A stretch of DNA of 46,573 nt from Paludibacteraceae bacterium (GCA_017550335.1 JAFZPM010000040.1:1-46573), one strand, 5' to 3'; positions 1 through 9,030 are shown, numbered from the stretch's first letter. Numbers and translations: made by a program. The notes: generated by a model from the letters alone, not told the origin.

Positions 1-615
1 GTGTGTTTAAACAGTTGGGGATTTATCATCTGACGATTTACAATTTGCGGGGGAACCCCGAAGGGGTAATCATAATACAGGCACGGGTGTAAACCCGTGT
101 GCATGGTGTAGGAACAGAATAGGAACCCCGAAGGGGTGACACGATTTACAACAATCGTTTATGCGATTGGAACAGGCAGATCATAGAATGTATGTTTAAG
201 TGTTGGGGGATTTATCATCTGACGATTTACAATTTGCGGGGGAACCCCGAAGGGGTAATCATAATACAGGCACGGGTGTAAACCCGTGTGTATGGCGTAT
301 GAACAGAACAGGAACCCCAAAGGGGTGACACGATTTACAATTTGACTATTTACAATTTACAACAGTCGTTTATGCGATTGAGACGGCAAATCATAGAATG
401 TATGTTTAAACAGTTGGGGATTTATCATCTGACGATTTACAATTTGCGGGGAAACCCCGAAGGGGTAATCATAATACAGGCACGGGTGTAAACCCGTGTG
501 TATGGCGTATGAACAGAACAGGAACCCCGAAGGGGTGACACGATTTACAACAATCGTTTATGCGATTGGAACAGGCAGATCATAGAATGTATATTTAAGT
601 GTTGGGGGATTTACG
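1..615. repeat. Tandem array of 189/210-bp hairpin-rich units
   Basis: Three full units start near 4, 193 and 403, and a fourth, decayed unit starts near 592, giving periods of 189, 210 and 189 bp. Each full unit carries ACCCCGAAGGGGT-type hairpins (twice), a perfect stem CACGGGT-GTAA-ACCCGTG and a stem CAATCG-TTTATG-CGATTG; one or two of these carry single-base changes in some units. Units 1 and 3 begin TTTAAACAGTTGGGG, while units 2 and 4 begin TTTAAGTGTTGGGGG, so the array may have grown as a dimer. Unit 2 is longer because of a 21-bp extra piece of ATTTACAATTTAC-type sequence near 335-360. No open frame of note runs through it. The array probably continues left of the window. It is not a CRISPR array: the units are long and there are no unique spacers. 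Confidence 0.85.
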
Positions 616-685
616 ATTTTTCAATTTACAATTTACGATTAGCAGGGAACATGTATGCCCCCCGCTAAAGTCTAATGTCTAAAAT

Positions 686-1354
686 CTAAAAATCACTTTT
701 CCAATCAAACCCATCCAACTGATATGTGTTTTCACTGTCGCAACCAGCGATGGCAGACGAAAACTCGTCAGAGGAAATCGTTTGTCTCTCCTGACCAGCC
801 TCCACTTTGTAGAAATTACTATATTCATTTTCGTTCTCATCCTCCCCGAAAGCGGATATGAAGGAACGGACAACGGAACTATTCTCTATCTTGACATAAT
901 CATATTGTCCATAAGTGCCGCTTTCATTGCCCGACTCAATCTTCACGAAACCATTCTTGTAGAAGGTCATGCCTCCGATTTGTCCCGTCTGATAGGTCAG
1001 TTCCACCAACTGCAAACCATCCTTGCCATTGGTGAAGAGCGCCAAATAGCCCGTCAAATTCGAATCCTTGGTCCACTCACGCAACAGGATCTCATCGTTA
1101 CCATCCCCATCCAAATCGAACAACGCATACTGGTCTGGTAGTTTCACCTTTCCCTCCCCACTCATGCTCTGAATCCTTTCATTCTGCGTCCACACAGAAA
1201 CGGCATCCTTCAGCACATTCGCGGTATTGTCACCGGCGGAAGTCTCCGTCTGGGTGGAATCTACTGGAGCGGCGGACTCACTGTTGTTGTTCACGTTGCC
1301 TGAGCATGCGGTAAGAGCTGCCAAAGCAAGAATAGGAATCAATTGTGTCTTCAT
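686..1354 (-). CDS. Hypothetical lipoprotein with a DxDGDG loop
   Basis: This is a 222-residue protein with a lipoprotein signal peptide: a short hydrophobic stretch followed by the lipobox LTAC, with Cys at residue 17, so it should be lipidated and sit in the cell envelope. A Ser/Asn/Thr-rich linker follows. Around residues 78-90 there is an acidic loop, FDLDGDGNDE, like the calcium-binding loops of VCBS/FG-GAP or EF-hand-type repeats. The rest reads as a beta-rich globular domain (TYGQYDYVKI and similar). No family is recognised with certainty. A possible -7 box (TATATTTG) lies at 1402-1409 on the minus strand, and AAGGGA-ACAA-TCCCTT at 1383-1398 could form a hairpin at the start of the leader. 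The gene is alone and points toward the left repeat array. Confidence 0.8.
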   Translation of the reverse strand: MKTQLIPILALAALTACSGNVNNNSESAAPVDSTQTETSAGDNTANVLKDAVSVWTQNERIQSMSGEGKVKLPDQYALFDLDGDGNDEILLREWTKDSNLTGYLALFTNGKDGLQLVELTYQTGQIGGMTFYKNGFVKIESGNESGTYGQYDYVKIENSSVVRSFISAFGEDENENEYSNFYKVEAGQERQTISSDEFSSAIAGCDSENTYQLDGFDWKSDF

Positions 1355-1649
1355 ATCTACATAATTTAGGTTAATAATCTATAAGGGAACAATCCCTTCC
1401 CCAAATATACAATACTTTGGCGACATTATGCGGATAGGCAATCCATTCTTGGCGAAATAATTCATTCCAATCCCTACGCCCATCGCATAATAAACAGCAT
1501 GGTTTCGAGTTTATCTATAGAGAGATTGTCAGATGGCAGGAATCGGTTCCAAATAGACGTGAATGGCTGACAAACAGCGAGATGCCGAAACGTGATGGTA
1601 AAGTGCGGATGCTTTTTTCAAGCCATTCGACTATATTTTTATTAAAACG
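1355..1649. other. Intergenic stretch, no recognisable gene
   Basis: About 300 bp separate the lipoprotein gene from the ftsY promoter. The left part holds the weak promoter signs of the lipoprotein gene. Between about 1410 and 1620 the minus strand has short open stretches in different frames that look mildly protein-like but are broken by stops. A decayed gene is possible but cannot be supported. Confidence 0.4.
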
Positions 1650-1682
1650 TTGAAATTTTAGGACTTACCTTTCGTATATTTG
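1650..1682 (+). promoter_or_regulatory. Promoter of ftsY (Bacteroidota type)
   Basis: A TATATTTG -7 box (1675-1682) follows a TTG -33 core (1650-1652) with 22 nt between them. The ftsY ATG at 1705 lies 22 nt after the -7 box, which supports that start over the upstream TTG codon. Confidence 0.6.
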
Positions 1683-1704
1683 CATCGTAAAACATATTTT
1701 GTGT

Positions 1705-2658
1705 ATGGGTATATTCAGTAGCATTTTTTCAAGGGATAAAAAAGAGACGCTCGACAAGGGTCTCGAAAAAACCAAGCAGAACCTTTTCAGCAAGATTGCG
1801 CGCGCCGTCGTCGGAAAGTCTAAGGTGGACGATGAAGTGCTGGACAACCTGGAAGAGGTGTTGATCACCTCTGACGTGGGTGTGGACACGACCTTGAAAA
1901 TCATAGAGAGAATAGAGCAACGCGTGGAACGTGACAAATACGTCGGCACGGACGAGTTGAACAATATCCTCAAGGACGAAATAGCCTCCCTGCTGGAGGA
2001 AAACAATACCACGGACGAGAAGGATTTCTCCATCCCGCAGACCGACGGACCATACGTCATCATGGTGGTCGGCGTGAACGGAGTGGGTAAGACCACCACC
2101 ATCGGAAAGCTTGCCTACCAGTTCCAGAAACTGGGCAAGAAGGTCTACTTGGGTGCGGCGGATACTTTCCGTGCGGCGGCGGTGGACCAGCTGTGCATCT
2201 GGGGCGAAAGAGTGGGTTGCCCAGTCATCAAGCAGCAGATGGGCTCTGACCCGGCTTCCGTGGCATTCGACACCCTATCGTCCGCTAAGGCGAACAATGC
2301 TGATGTCGTGATCATCGATACCGCCGGAAGACTTCACAATAAGATCAACCTGATGAACGAGCTCTCCAAGATCAAGCAGGTGATGCGGAAGATCATACCG
2401 AACGCTCCGCACGATGTGCTTCTGGTTTTGGACGGTTCCACCGGACAAAATGCCTTCGAGCAGGCGAAGCAATTCACCAAGGCGACGGAGGTGAGCTCGC
2501 TGGCCATCACGAAGCTGGATGGTACGGCGAAGGGCGGCGTCGTCATCGGCATATCTGACCAGTTCAAGATTCCTGTCAAATACATCGGTGTAGGCGAAGG
2601 AATAGACCACCTGCAGGTATTCAACAAGAGAGAATTCGTCGATTCCTTGTTCAAATAA
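1705..2658 (+). CDS. ftsY: Signal recognition particle receptor FtsY
   Basis: FtsY is the membrane-associated SRP GTPase that docks SRP-bound ribosomes on the Sec translocon. This 317-residue copy has only a short charged N-terminus (SRDKKETLDKG), then the helical N domain and the GTPase G domain. Visible motifs are the G1 loop GVNGVGKTTT, DTFRAAAVDQL, DTAGRLHNK and the guanine-specificity motif TKLDGTAKGG. The short form without a long acidic A domain is usual in Bacteroidota. A TTG six bases upstream is in frame, but ATG at 1705 fits the promoter spacing and the usual MGIF start. rimO follows after 10 nt, so the two are probably co-transcribed. Confidence 0.97.
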   Translation: MGIFSSIFSRDKKETLDKGLEKTKQNLFSKIARAVVGKSKVDDEVLDNLEEVLITSDVGVDTTLKIIERIEQRVERDKYVGTDELNNILKDEIASLLEENNTTDEKDFSIPQTDGPYVIMVVGVNGVGKTTTIGKLAYQFQKLGKKVYLGAADTFRAAAVDQLCIWGERVGCPVIKQQMGSDPASVAFDTLSSAKANNADVVIIDTAGRLHNKINLMNELSKIKQVMRKIIPNAPHDVLLVLDGSTGQNAFEQAKQFTKATEVSSLAITKLDGTAKGGVVIGISDQFKIPVKYIGVGEGIDHLQVFNKREFVDSLFK

Positions 2659-2668
2659 ACCAAGAGAA

Positions 2669-3970
2669 ATGCAAAAGAAGTCGATCGACATCATCTGCAT
2701 GGGGTGCTCGAAGAACCTCGTGGATGCGGAGCTATTGGCCAACCAGTTGGAGGCGAACGGATACGAGACGCACTTCGACCCGAACCCATCCAAGGCGAAG
2801 ATCGTCATCATCAACACCTGCGGATTCATCGGCGACGCGAAGGAGGAATCCATCAACCAGATCCTCAGTTTCGCGAAGAAACGCAAACGTGGCAGCGTGG
2901 AGAAGCTACTGGTGATGGGTTGCCTATCGGAGCGTTACCTGAAAGAGCTCACGACGGAGATTCCCGAAGTGGACAAGTTCTACGGCAAGTTCGCTTGGAA
3001 GGATATCATAACGGACCTCAAAGGCGAGTACCGCTCGGATTGCTCCAATATCCATAAGCTATCGACCCCCTCCCACTACGCTTACGTGAAGATCTCGGAG
3101 GGATGCGACCGCCGTTGCGCATATTGCGCCATCCCTATCATCACAGGCAAATACAAGTCTCGTCCGATGGAGGAGATCGTCTCCGAAGTCGAGTCGCTCG
3201 TGGCGCAAGGCGTGAAGGAGTTCCAGATCATCGCACAAGACCTGACCTACTACGGGAAGGACCTCTATGGAAAGTTCGCCATCGCGGATTTGGTCGAGAA
3301 GATATCCGACGTGAAAGGTGTGGAGTGGATCCGCCTGCACTACGCCTACCCTACCCAATTCCCATACGACCTGCTGAAGGTGATGAGGGAGCGTGACAAC
3401 GTCTGCAAATACCTCGACATCGCCCTGCAACACATAGACAACGATATCCTCAAGGCCATGCGCCGTCCCATCACGGAAGAGGAGACCAACAACCTGCTCC
3501 AACGCATACGCGAGGAGGTGCCGGGCATCCATATCCGCACCACCCTGATGGTCGGATTCCCTAACGAGACGGAAGAGCAGTTCAACAAGCTGATGGAGTT
3601 CACCCGAAAAGCCAAATTCGAGCGCATGGGAGCCTTCACATACTGCGAAGAGGAGGGAACATATGCGGGAGACCACCTCAAGGACAACATCGACGAAAAG
3701 ACCAAGGAGAAACGTCTCGGACTGTTGATGGACCTCCAGGAGGGCATCGCCGAGGAGTTGAACAAGGCTAAGGTGGGCAAGACATTCAAGGTCGTCATCG
3801 ACCGCAGAGAGGGAGATTACTACTATGGAAGGACGGAGTTCGACTCACCTGAGGTAGACCCGGAAGTGCTGATACCAACCGCCAACGGAGAGCTAACCAT
3901 CGGAGCATTTTACCAGGTCAGGATCACAGACTACGAGTATTTCGATTTGATAGGGGAAGTAGCCCTATAG
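2669..3970 (+). CDS. rimO: Ribosomal protein S12 methylthiotransferase RimO
   Basis: RimO is a radical-SAM enzyme that adds a methylthio group to the conserved aspartate of ribosomal protein S12. The 433-residue protein has the three family parts in order. The N-terminal UPF0004 domain carries cluster-binding cysteines (MGCSKN, NTCGF, MGCLSERY). The radical-SAM core has CDRRCAYC near residue 146, and a C-terminal TRAM-like RNA/protein-binding domain completes it. The sequence SEGCDRRCAYCAIP is typical of RimO rather than MiaB. It lies 10 nt after ftsY on the same strand, and the convergent lipoprotein gene ends only 7 nt away. Confidence 0.96.
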   Translation: MQKKSIDIICMGCSKNLVDAELLANQLEANGYETHFDPNPSKAKIVIINTCGFIGDAKEESINQILSFAKKRKRGSVEKLLVMGCLSERYLKELTTEIPEVDKFYGKFAWKDIITDLKGEYRSDCSNIHKLSTPSHYAYVKISEGCDRRCAYCAIPIITGKYKSRPMEEIVSEVESLVAQGVKEFQIIAQDLTYYGKDLYGKFAIADLVEKISDVKGVEWIRLHYAYPTQFPYDLLKVMRERDNVCKYLDIALQHIDNDILKAMRRPITEEETNNLLQRIREEVPGIHIRTTLMVGFPNETEEQFNKLMEFTRKAKFERMGAFTYCEEEGTYAGDHLKDNIDEKTKEKRLGLLMDLQEGIAEELNKAKVGKTFKVVIDRREGDYYYGRTEFDSPEVDPEVLIPTANGELTIGAFYQVRITDYEYFDLIGEVAL

Positions 3971-3977
3971 AAATAAC

Positions 3978-4535
3978 TTAATCCCCATCATCCTTAACGA
4001 TATGTACTTCGTTATGGTTTACTATGTTCAGGAACACCTCGTCTTCCGAACAAGCACACATCGCATTATCATCGTGTGAGAACGATATCTTCTGCTGTTG
4101 ACCTGTTTTCCTTAGATACCGGTCGTCCGGGTAAACATAGCATATATGATTCCCCAACACGCAACAAGCCCTGAGTCGTTCCTGCAAACCATCCTCAGAC
4201 CGTCCATAGTATTCATGATGATGGGTGAAAATCTGAATATCGTATTTTGTCTCCCTGGAATATTTCGACTTCCCGCCATAATCATAAGGGGAAACCTCCA
4301 TCCCGTTCGGATCCCTGAAATAGATATCAAGCGGCACGTCGGGTTCCTTGCCGAACTGCACGACAATAACCGACTCAATATTCTCCTTAAGTTTTTGGTC
4401 GATAAACGCATATTCATCGAGTTTGAAACTGATATGATGTCTACAGGCTGTCATAAACATAGCCAGCAACAGCAGGAGAATCCAGTGGAAGGCTCTAATT
4501 CTCCCCGCAATATTCATATTCGATTTATTTTCCAT
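3978..4535 (-). CDS. Hypothetical lipoprotein
   Basis: This 185-residue protein has a basic N-terminus, a hydrophobic helix (ILLLLLAMFM) and a lipobox MTAC with Cys at residue 31, so it is probably an envelope lipoprotein. An internal ATG (residue 7, MNIAGR) would give a more standard signal peptide. The mature part is rich in Tyr, His and Asp and contains five further cysteines, including a CC pair and a CAC motif, which could form disulfides or bind metal. No family is recognised. A strong promoter lies upstream (4583-4614). The gene is convergent with rimO and lies downstream of the tmRNA terminator. Confidence 0.75.
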   Translation of the reverse strand: MENKSNMNIAGRIRAFHWILLLLLAMFMTACRHHISFKLDEYAFIDQKLKENIESVIVVQFGKEPDVPLDIYFRDPNGMEVSPYDYGGKSKYSRETKYDIQIFTHHHEYYGRSEDGLQERLRACCVLGNHICYVYPDDRYLRKTGQQQKISFSHDDNAMCACSEDEVFLNIVNHNEVHIVKDDGD

Positions 4536-4582
4536 CGCTTATCTTTCTTAAAATTAGGAGATATAATAAAGATATCCCACAA

Positions 4583-4614
4583 CAAATCTAACCAATATGG
4601 ATTACAAACACAAA
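4583..4614 (-). promoter_or_regulatory. Consensus promoter of the 3978-4535 lipoprotein gene
   Basis: On the minus strand TTTG (4614-4611), 20 nt, then TAGATTTG (4590-4583) matches the Bacteroidota consensus TTTG-N19/20-TAnnTTTG. Transcription would begin about 40 nt before the start codon. Confidence 0.75.
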
Positions 4615-4638
4615 CACCCATTTTATCTAAAAGGCCAC

Positions 4639-4676
4639 AAAAAACTCCAACACATTGACTTGCAATATGTTGGAGT
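4639..4676 (-). terminator. Intrinsic terminator of tmRNA
   Basis: Immediately 3' of the tmRNA the minus strand forms a 14-bp stem (ACTCCAACATATTG with CAATGTGTTGGAGT, one G-U pair), a 5-nt loop and a run of six T. It separates ssrA from the lipoprotein gene. Confidence 0.85.
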
Positions 4677-4686
4677 ATTGATTTTG

Positions 4687-5081
4687 TGGAGATGCAGGGG
4701 TTCGAACCCTGGTCCAAACGGGGAAATCATAAGCTTTCTACATGCTTATTCCTGACTTCGATTTTCGAGCGACGGCAAGACCAGGACCACCAACCATCGC
4801 CTTATCCTCTAAAGTTTCATTCAGGCATCGAGGCCTACCTGAACTATTCCCGATTTATCTGCTCCTCCGTATCCGACCGCTTCGGGACGATAGCATCGGG
4901 GAGAAGTCTTGTCCGGACACCCGTGTCCGGATTAAGCCAAAATCTACTATGCTTCGATTAGGCAGCAAGAGCAAAGTTATTCTCGCCAGTTAAATTTTTG
5001 GTCTCCAGATTATAGTGCTAGCCACCAGCGCACTGCATGCTTACCTACCACCTCTGCCCGCTGTCAAATCCAGTCATCCCC
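4687..5081 (-). ncRNA. ssrA: Transfer-messenger RNA (tmRNA)
   Basis: tmRNA rescues stalled ribosomes and tags the unfinished proteins for degradation. The 5' end GGGGAUG (5081-5075) pairs with CAUCUCC at the 3' end (4694-4688), forming the alanyl acceptor stem with one G-U pair. The T arm GGTTCGAACCC sits near 4695-4715. The tag frame runs from 4987 to 4958 and reads GENNFALAA followed by TAA, so the full tag is A-GENNFALAA. A hairpin CCGGACACGGGTGTCCGG follows the tag, as expected for a pseudoknot region. The 3' CCA is not fully encoded. Small frames that cross this region are shadows. The gene has its own promoter (5134-5141) and terminator. Confidence 0.95.
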
Positions 5082-5133
5082 ATAGAATGTACTGCTCTGC
5101 GCAGGTTAAAGGACGCTTCTCTAAGCGATTGTG

Positions 5134-5141
5134 CAAATATA
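5134..5141 (-). promoter_or_regulatory. -7 box of the tmRNA promoter
   Basis: TATATTTG on the minus strand, 53 nt upstream of the mature tmRNA 5' end, matches TAnnTTTG. No clear TTTG -33 box is visible. The implied 5' leader would be removed by processing. Confidence 0.55.
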
Positions 5142-5177
5142 AAACGTATTCACGGAAATAGATGTCTATTGCCCGTT

Positions 5178-5200
5178 AAAAAAATCTAATAGAAATAGAT
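5178..5200 (-). terminator. Possible terminator of the purH-rodA operon
   Basis: Just after rodA the minus strand has ATCTA-TTTCTAT-TAGAT followed by seven T. The stem is short (5 bp), so this is a weak call. Confidence 0.45.
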
Positions 5201-5222
5201 ATAATTAATAATCAATACTTTA

Positions 5223-6689
5223 CTAACCAAAGTACTCCATTCTACTGGCGTCAAGCCTCAAGAAGATGAACAATAATATCGTGAATCCCCACAGGGAAGA
5301 ACCTCCGTAACTGAAGAACGGAAGCGGGATACCGATGACAGGCGTCAAACCGATCACCATGCCGATATTGATGAAGAGATGGAAGAAGAAGATAGAGGCC
5401 ACGCAATAGCCATAGATACGGCTGAACAGGGAGCGTTGCCGTTCCGCCAGCATGATCAAACGTATCAGAAGGAAGAGGAACAACCCCAGCACGAGCGCCG
5501 CACCGAGGAATCCATGCTCCTCGCCAACGGTGCAGAAGATGAAGTCGGTATCCTGTTCCGGCACATATTTCAGTTTTGTCTGCGTACCATTCAAAAAGCC
5601 TTTGCCCGTCAAACCACCGGAACCGATGGCGATCATGGATTGGTTCACGTTATAACCCGCCTTCTTAGGGTCGTTCTCCATACCCAACGTCACCTTGATA
5701 CGCGTCTGCTGGTGAGGCATCAGGCTATCGAACGCCTTATCCGCCATGCTGGAGATGCCAATGCACGCCAACCCGAAGAGACCGATGAGAAGATACCCCC
5801 GCATACGCTCCTTGATCCTCATGACAAGACAAAAGACAAAGGAACCAATGACCGCCGCATAGCCGATATAAGTGAAAGGAACCGGATAGCCAAACGTCTT
5901 GTAGACGATGTAGCCTATCAGGAACAACACAATCGTCGCACCCATGAGAATGGAAGCCGATTTCTTGTCATGCATGAAAATGATCAGGAAAGCGCACTGC
6001 ACAATCAATGCGATACCCATCACAATCAGCAACCCATACGATTCGTCAGGCAATTCAGGGATGACGCAGACCGAGCCAAAACGTATGGAGACGATGAATA
6101 TCACCACAAGGAGGAAGCCTAGGAAAAGAAAGATTCCGTTCATGCCCTCCCGATATAATACCAACAACAAGCAACTATAGACCAACGCGGAGCCGGTCTC
6201 CTGCTGGAAGACGATCAGAAGCATCGGCATAAGGATGATGAGAGCGGTCATGATCCAATGCCTTGGGCGAAAAATGGAATAGCCCGGTTCACTCATGAAC
6301 TTCGCCAATGCGAGGCAGGTGGCCGTCTTGGCGAACTCGGCAGGCTGTATACTGACAGGACCCAACACCAGCCACGATCGGGAACCCTTGATCTCCGGCG
6401 CCACGAAAATAGTCAATAGCAACAGAAATAACATCGCCACGAACAAAGCATAGGCCAACATATTATAGAGACGGCTATCCAGCATCAGAAGGACAGCTCC
6501 GATCACCAAGGCGCAGCCAATCCAGACCAGCTGCTTGCCATAACGGAAGGAGAAGTCCCAGAACGGTGCCTCCTCGAAGTTATAGACCGCCCCATAGATG
6601 CTGAACCAGCCCATGATGACGAGGAAAAGGTAGATACCGATGGTCACCCAATCCAGATTCTTCACTATGTTAATTCTACGTGACGGCAT
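5223..6689 (-). CDS. rodA: Rod-shape SEDS peptidoglycan polymerase RodA
   Basis: RodA is the SEDS-family glycosyltransferase that polymerises lipid II in the elongasome with PBP2. The 488-residue protein has about ten hydrophobic segments with family motifs: GSRSWL, PAEFAK, VFQQETGSALVY, and near the C-terminus GEEHGFLGA, TPVIGIPLPFFSYGGSS. A long central insertion of extra membrane helices (about residues 190-280) makes it longer than proteobacterial RodA (about 370 residues); such longer forms are usual in Bacteroidota. Its ATG overlaps the mrdA stop in a TAATG junction, pointing to translational coupling. It is the last gene of the purH-mre operon. Confidence 0.96.
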   Translation of the reverse strand: MPSRRINIVKNLDWVTIGIYLFLVIMGWFSIYGAVYNFEEAPFWDFSFRYGKQLVWIGCALVIGAVLLMLDSRLYNMLAYALFVAMLFLLLLTIFVAPEIKGSRSWLVLGPVSIQPAEFAKTATCLALAKFMSEPGYSIFRPRHWIMTALIILMPMLLIVFQQETGSALVYSCLLLVLYREGMNGIFLFLGFLLVVIFIVSIRFGSVCVIPELPDESYGLLIVMGIALIVQCAFLIIFMHDKKSASILMGATIVLFLIGYIVYKTFGYPVPFTYIGYAAVIGSFVFCLVMRIKERMRGYLLIGLFGLACIGISSMADKAFDSLMPHQQTRIKVTLGMENDPKKAGYNVNQSMIAIGSGGLTGKGFLNGTQTKLKYVPEQDTDFIFCTVGEEHGFLGAALVLGLFLFLLIRLIMLAERQRSLFSRIYGYCVASIFFFHLFINIGMVIGLTPVIGIPLPFFSYGGSSLWGFTILLFIFLRLDASRMEYFG

Positions 6690-8527
6690 TACTTAGGCAA
6701 CAAATTAGCGTTCAACATTCTTTCCTCCAAATAGAGACGCCGCTTAGGGATGTATCCCTTCAGGTACTTCTCCATCATCAGCGTGGCGATCGGCGCGGCC
6801 CATGTGGCACCGAAACCACTGTTCTCGACCACGACGCAAATAGCGATCTTAGGGTCCTTCTTCGGTGCGAAAGCCATGAAGAGGGAGTGGTCCTCCCCAT
6901 GCGGGTTCTGGGCCGTACCCGTCTTACCGCACACCTCGATGCTATCGATGCGCGCGGCCCAACCCGTACCGTTCTTCATCACCAAATCCATACCCTCCAC
7001 CACAGTCTCGAAGTAGACGGAGTCAATGGTGGAGACCTTCTTCTGGAGGTAACAGGAGTCAATGGACCTTCCCTCAATATGTTTCACAAGATGAGGAACG
7101 ATGTAATAACCCCTGTTCGCTATCGTAGCCGCCAAATTGGCTATCTGGAGCGGCGTGGCGAGGATTTCTCCCTGTCCGATGGAGTTGGATACGATCATGA
7201 GGGATTTCCATCGTCCTTCGCCATATATACGGTCATACACGCCCGAGTTAGGGATGTAGCCACGTTTCTCGTTAGGCACATCCGCACCCAACTTATAGCC
7301 GAAGCCCAGCGAGACCACATGGTTCTTCCACACCTCGAATGCATTCGATATGTTCTTGTACTTCTTATTGTCCATCATGTTACGGAAACCCGCGCAGTAG
7401 TAGGCGTTACAGGAGTGCTGGATGGACTGTATCAGATTGAGCGGGGAGTAATGGGCATGGCAACCCACCTTGAAGCTACCCACATGGTATCCCTCCGAGC
7501 AAGGGAAGGCCGTCCATTGCGAGATGATCTTCTCCTGCTGGAGAACCAGCGCATTCACCGTCTTGAAGGTCGAGCCTGGAGGGTAACAAGCCATCATCGG
7601 GCGGTCGAACAACGGTTTCAGCGGGTCATTCACCAAGATATCGTAATTCTCCGAACGCTTACGTCCCACCAAGAGGGAAGGGTCATACGTAGGGCTGGAA
7701 ACTAATGCGAGGATCTCTCCCGTGGAAGGGTCGATCGCCGCAATGCTACCCACCTTGTTCTGCATCAGACGTTCGCCATAAGCCTGCAGGTCAATATCGA
7801 TGGAGAGCTGCAAGTCTTTGCCAGGCTTGGATTCCTTGTCGTACAACCCATCCTCCAATTTGCCTTGAATCCTACCATGCGCATCACGCAGGAAAATCTC
7901 CTCGCCCTTCTCGCCTCGGAGGTCCTTCTCGTAAGTCAGCTCGACGCCATTCTGTCCGGCATAGTCGCCCGGCACGTAGAAATGGTCGATCGTATCGGCC
8001 TTCAGCGTATTACGACCCACCTCACCGATACTGCCTAGGAGCAAAGCGGCGTTAGGGTAATTATATTCACGCAAGGTACGTTTCTGCAGATACATGCCCG
8101 GATAGAGGAAGCCCTTCTCATGCAACACACCATAGTCGTGCGCATCCAACTGGGCGATCAGCAGTTGCGGTGTATACCGGGAATAGCCCACACGGTTGCG
8201 CATCTCCCTCACCTTCGCGATGAAATCCTTCTTCGTGATGTTGACGGAACGGCAGAACTCCAAGGTGTCGAAACCGTTCATCTCACGAGGAACGACCATC
8301 ACATCGTACGACAATTTATTGAATACCAAAACCTTATCATTCCTGTCACGGATGATTCCGCGGGCAGGGAACTGCACCTTACGCAGATAAGCGTTGCTAT
8401 CAGCCTTATCTTGGTAAGTCTGATCGACCAACTGCAGATTGATTAGTCTGGCAATGTAGATAAGCACCACGGACAACATCAATGCGGCGATCACAAATCT
8501 TCGGTTCGCATAGATATCGTTCGTCAT
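6689..8527 (-). CDS. mrdA: Penicillin-binding protein 2 (elongation transpeptidase)
   Basis: PBP2 cross-links peptidoglycan during lateral wall growth as the partner of RodA. The 612-residue protein has a cytoplasmic tip, one membrane helix (about residues 10-30), an N-terminal dimerisation/pedestal domain and the transpeptidase domain. Active-site motifs are all present: STFK in PPGSTFK near residue 317 (nucleophile serine), SCN in QHSCNAYY, and KTGTAQ near residue 545. It starts within the mreD stop (ATGA overlap) and ends on the rodA start codon, so mreD, mrdA and rodA should be co-translated. Confidence 0.96.
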   Translation of the reverse strand: MTNDIYANRRFVIAALMLSVVLIYIARLINLQLVDQTYQDKADSNAYLRKVQFPARGIIRDRNDKVLVFNKLSYDVMVVPREMNGFDTLEFCRSVNITKKDFIAKVREMRNRVGYSRYTPQLLIAQLDAHDYGVLHEKGFLYPGMYLQKRTLREYNYPNAALLLGSIGEVGRNTLKADTIDHFYVPGDYAGQNGVELTYEKDLRGEKGEEIFLRDAHGRIQGKLEDGLYDKESKPGKDLQLSIDIDLQAYGERLMQNKVGSIAAIDPSTGEILALVSSPTYDPSLLVGRKRSENYDILVNDPLKPLFDRPMMACYPPGSTFKTVNALVLQQEKIISQWTAFPCSEGYHVGSFKVGCHAHYSPLNLIQSIQHSCNAYYCAGFRNMMDNKKYKNISNAFEVWKNHVVSLGFGYKLGADVPNEKRGYIPNSGVYDRIYGEGRWKSLMIVSNSIGQGEILATPLQIANLAATIANRGYYIVPHLVKHIEGRSIDSCYLQKKVSTIDSVYFETVVEGMDLVMKNGTGWAARIDSIEVCGKTGTAQNPHGEDHSLFMAFAPKKDPKIAICVVVENSGFGATWAAPIATLMMEKYLKGYIPKRRLYLEERMLNANLLPK

Positions 8528-9030
8528 CGGCGTCTAGCTTTAAAATATTCGAAACAGAAGATGAGAAGCAATGTGAACACGGAACAACAGACCGCCTTCA
8601 ACAAAGCGAACCAGAACACGGAGAAGGTGAACGCCTCGATCAGGAAGAACGTCAAATGGTGGATCAAGACCAGATAGGCGACATATTGCACAAACATATT
8701 GAATCCAAACCTGTCTATGGAAGGGGTCATATCATCGAAATCATCCTTCGGTCCGAAGAAGTTCTGGAAATAGGGTTTCAGGAAAGCGACGAAAGTGGTG
8801 GCAAAGGCATTGCAACCCAACGTATCACAGAAGATATCCAGCACCAAACCCAACAGGAATCCCCACACCAACGTCATCTCCTTGGAGACGGAAGATGGGA
8901 GCAGCAGGATGAAGTAGACATACAGATAGGGAGTGATAAAGCCCAAGAACTTGATATTGTTCAGGAGCAATATCTGGAGCAGCAGGAATCCTACGCACGA
9001 AAGCAATCTTTTCAGTGTAATATCAATCAT
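8524..9030 (-). CDS. mreD: Rod shape-determining protein MreD
   Basis: This is a 168-residue integral membrane protein with five or six hydrophobic segments, the size and hydrophobicity expected for MreD, the small membrane subunit that links MreC to the elongasome. Visible features include the early helix GFLLLQILLLNNIKFLG and SVSKEMTLVWGFLLGLVLD, which resembles the conserved central part of MreD. It overlaps mreC by 8 nt and mrdA by 4 nt. Sequence conservation in MreD is low, so the call rests mainly on context. Confidence 0.9.
   Translation of the reverse strand: MIDITLKRLLSCVGFLLLQILLLNNIKFLGFITPYLYVYFILLLPSSVSKEMTLVWGFLLGLVLDIFCDTLGCNAFATTFVAFLKPYFQNFFGPKDDFDDMTPSIDRFGFNMFVQYVAYLVLIHHLTFFLIEAFTFSVFWFALLKAVCCSVFTLLLIFCFEYFKARRR

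Noticed and set aside
1..615. Possible CRISPR array
   Set aside because: The repeated units are about 190-210 bp, nearly identical over their length and without unique spacers; no cas genes are present.
4686..4993. Small plus-strand frames across the tmRNA
   Set aside because: They lie within the complementary strand of ssrA and carry no protein features.
5379..6122. Long plus-strand open frame (247 codons)
   Set aside because: It is antisense to rodA, which has clear motifs; its composition is that of a shadow frame.
6680..7705. Long plus-strand open frame (341 codons)
   Set aside because: It is antisense to mrdA and rich in His/Arg as expected for a shadow of GC-rich coding DNA.
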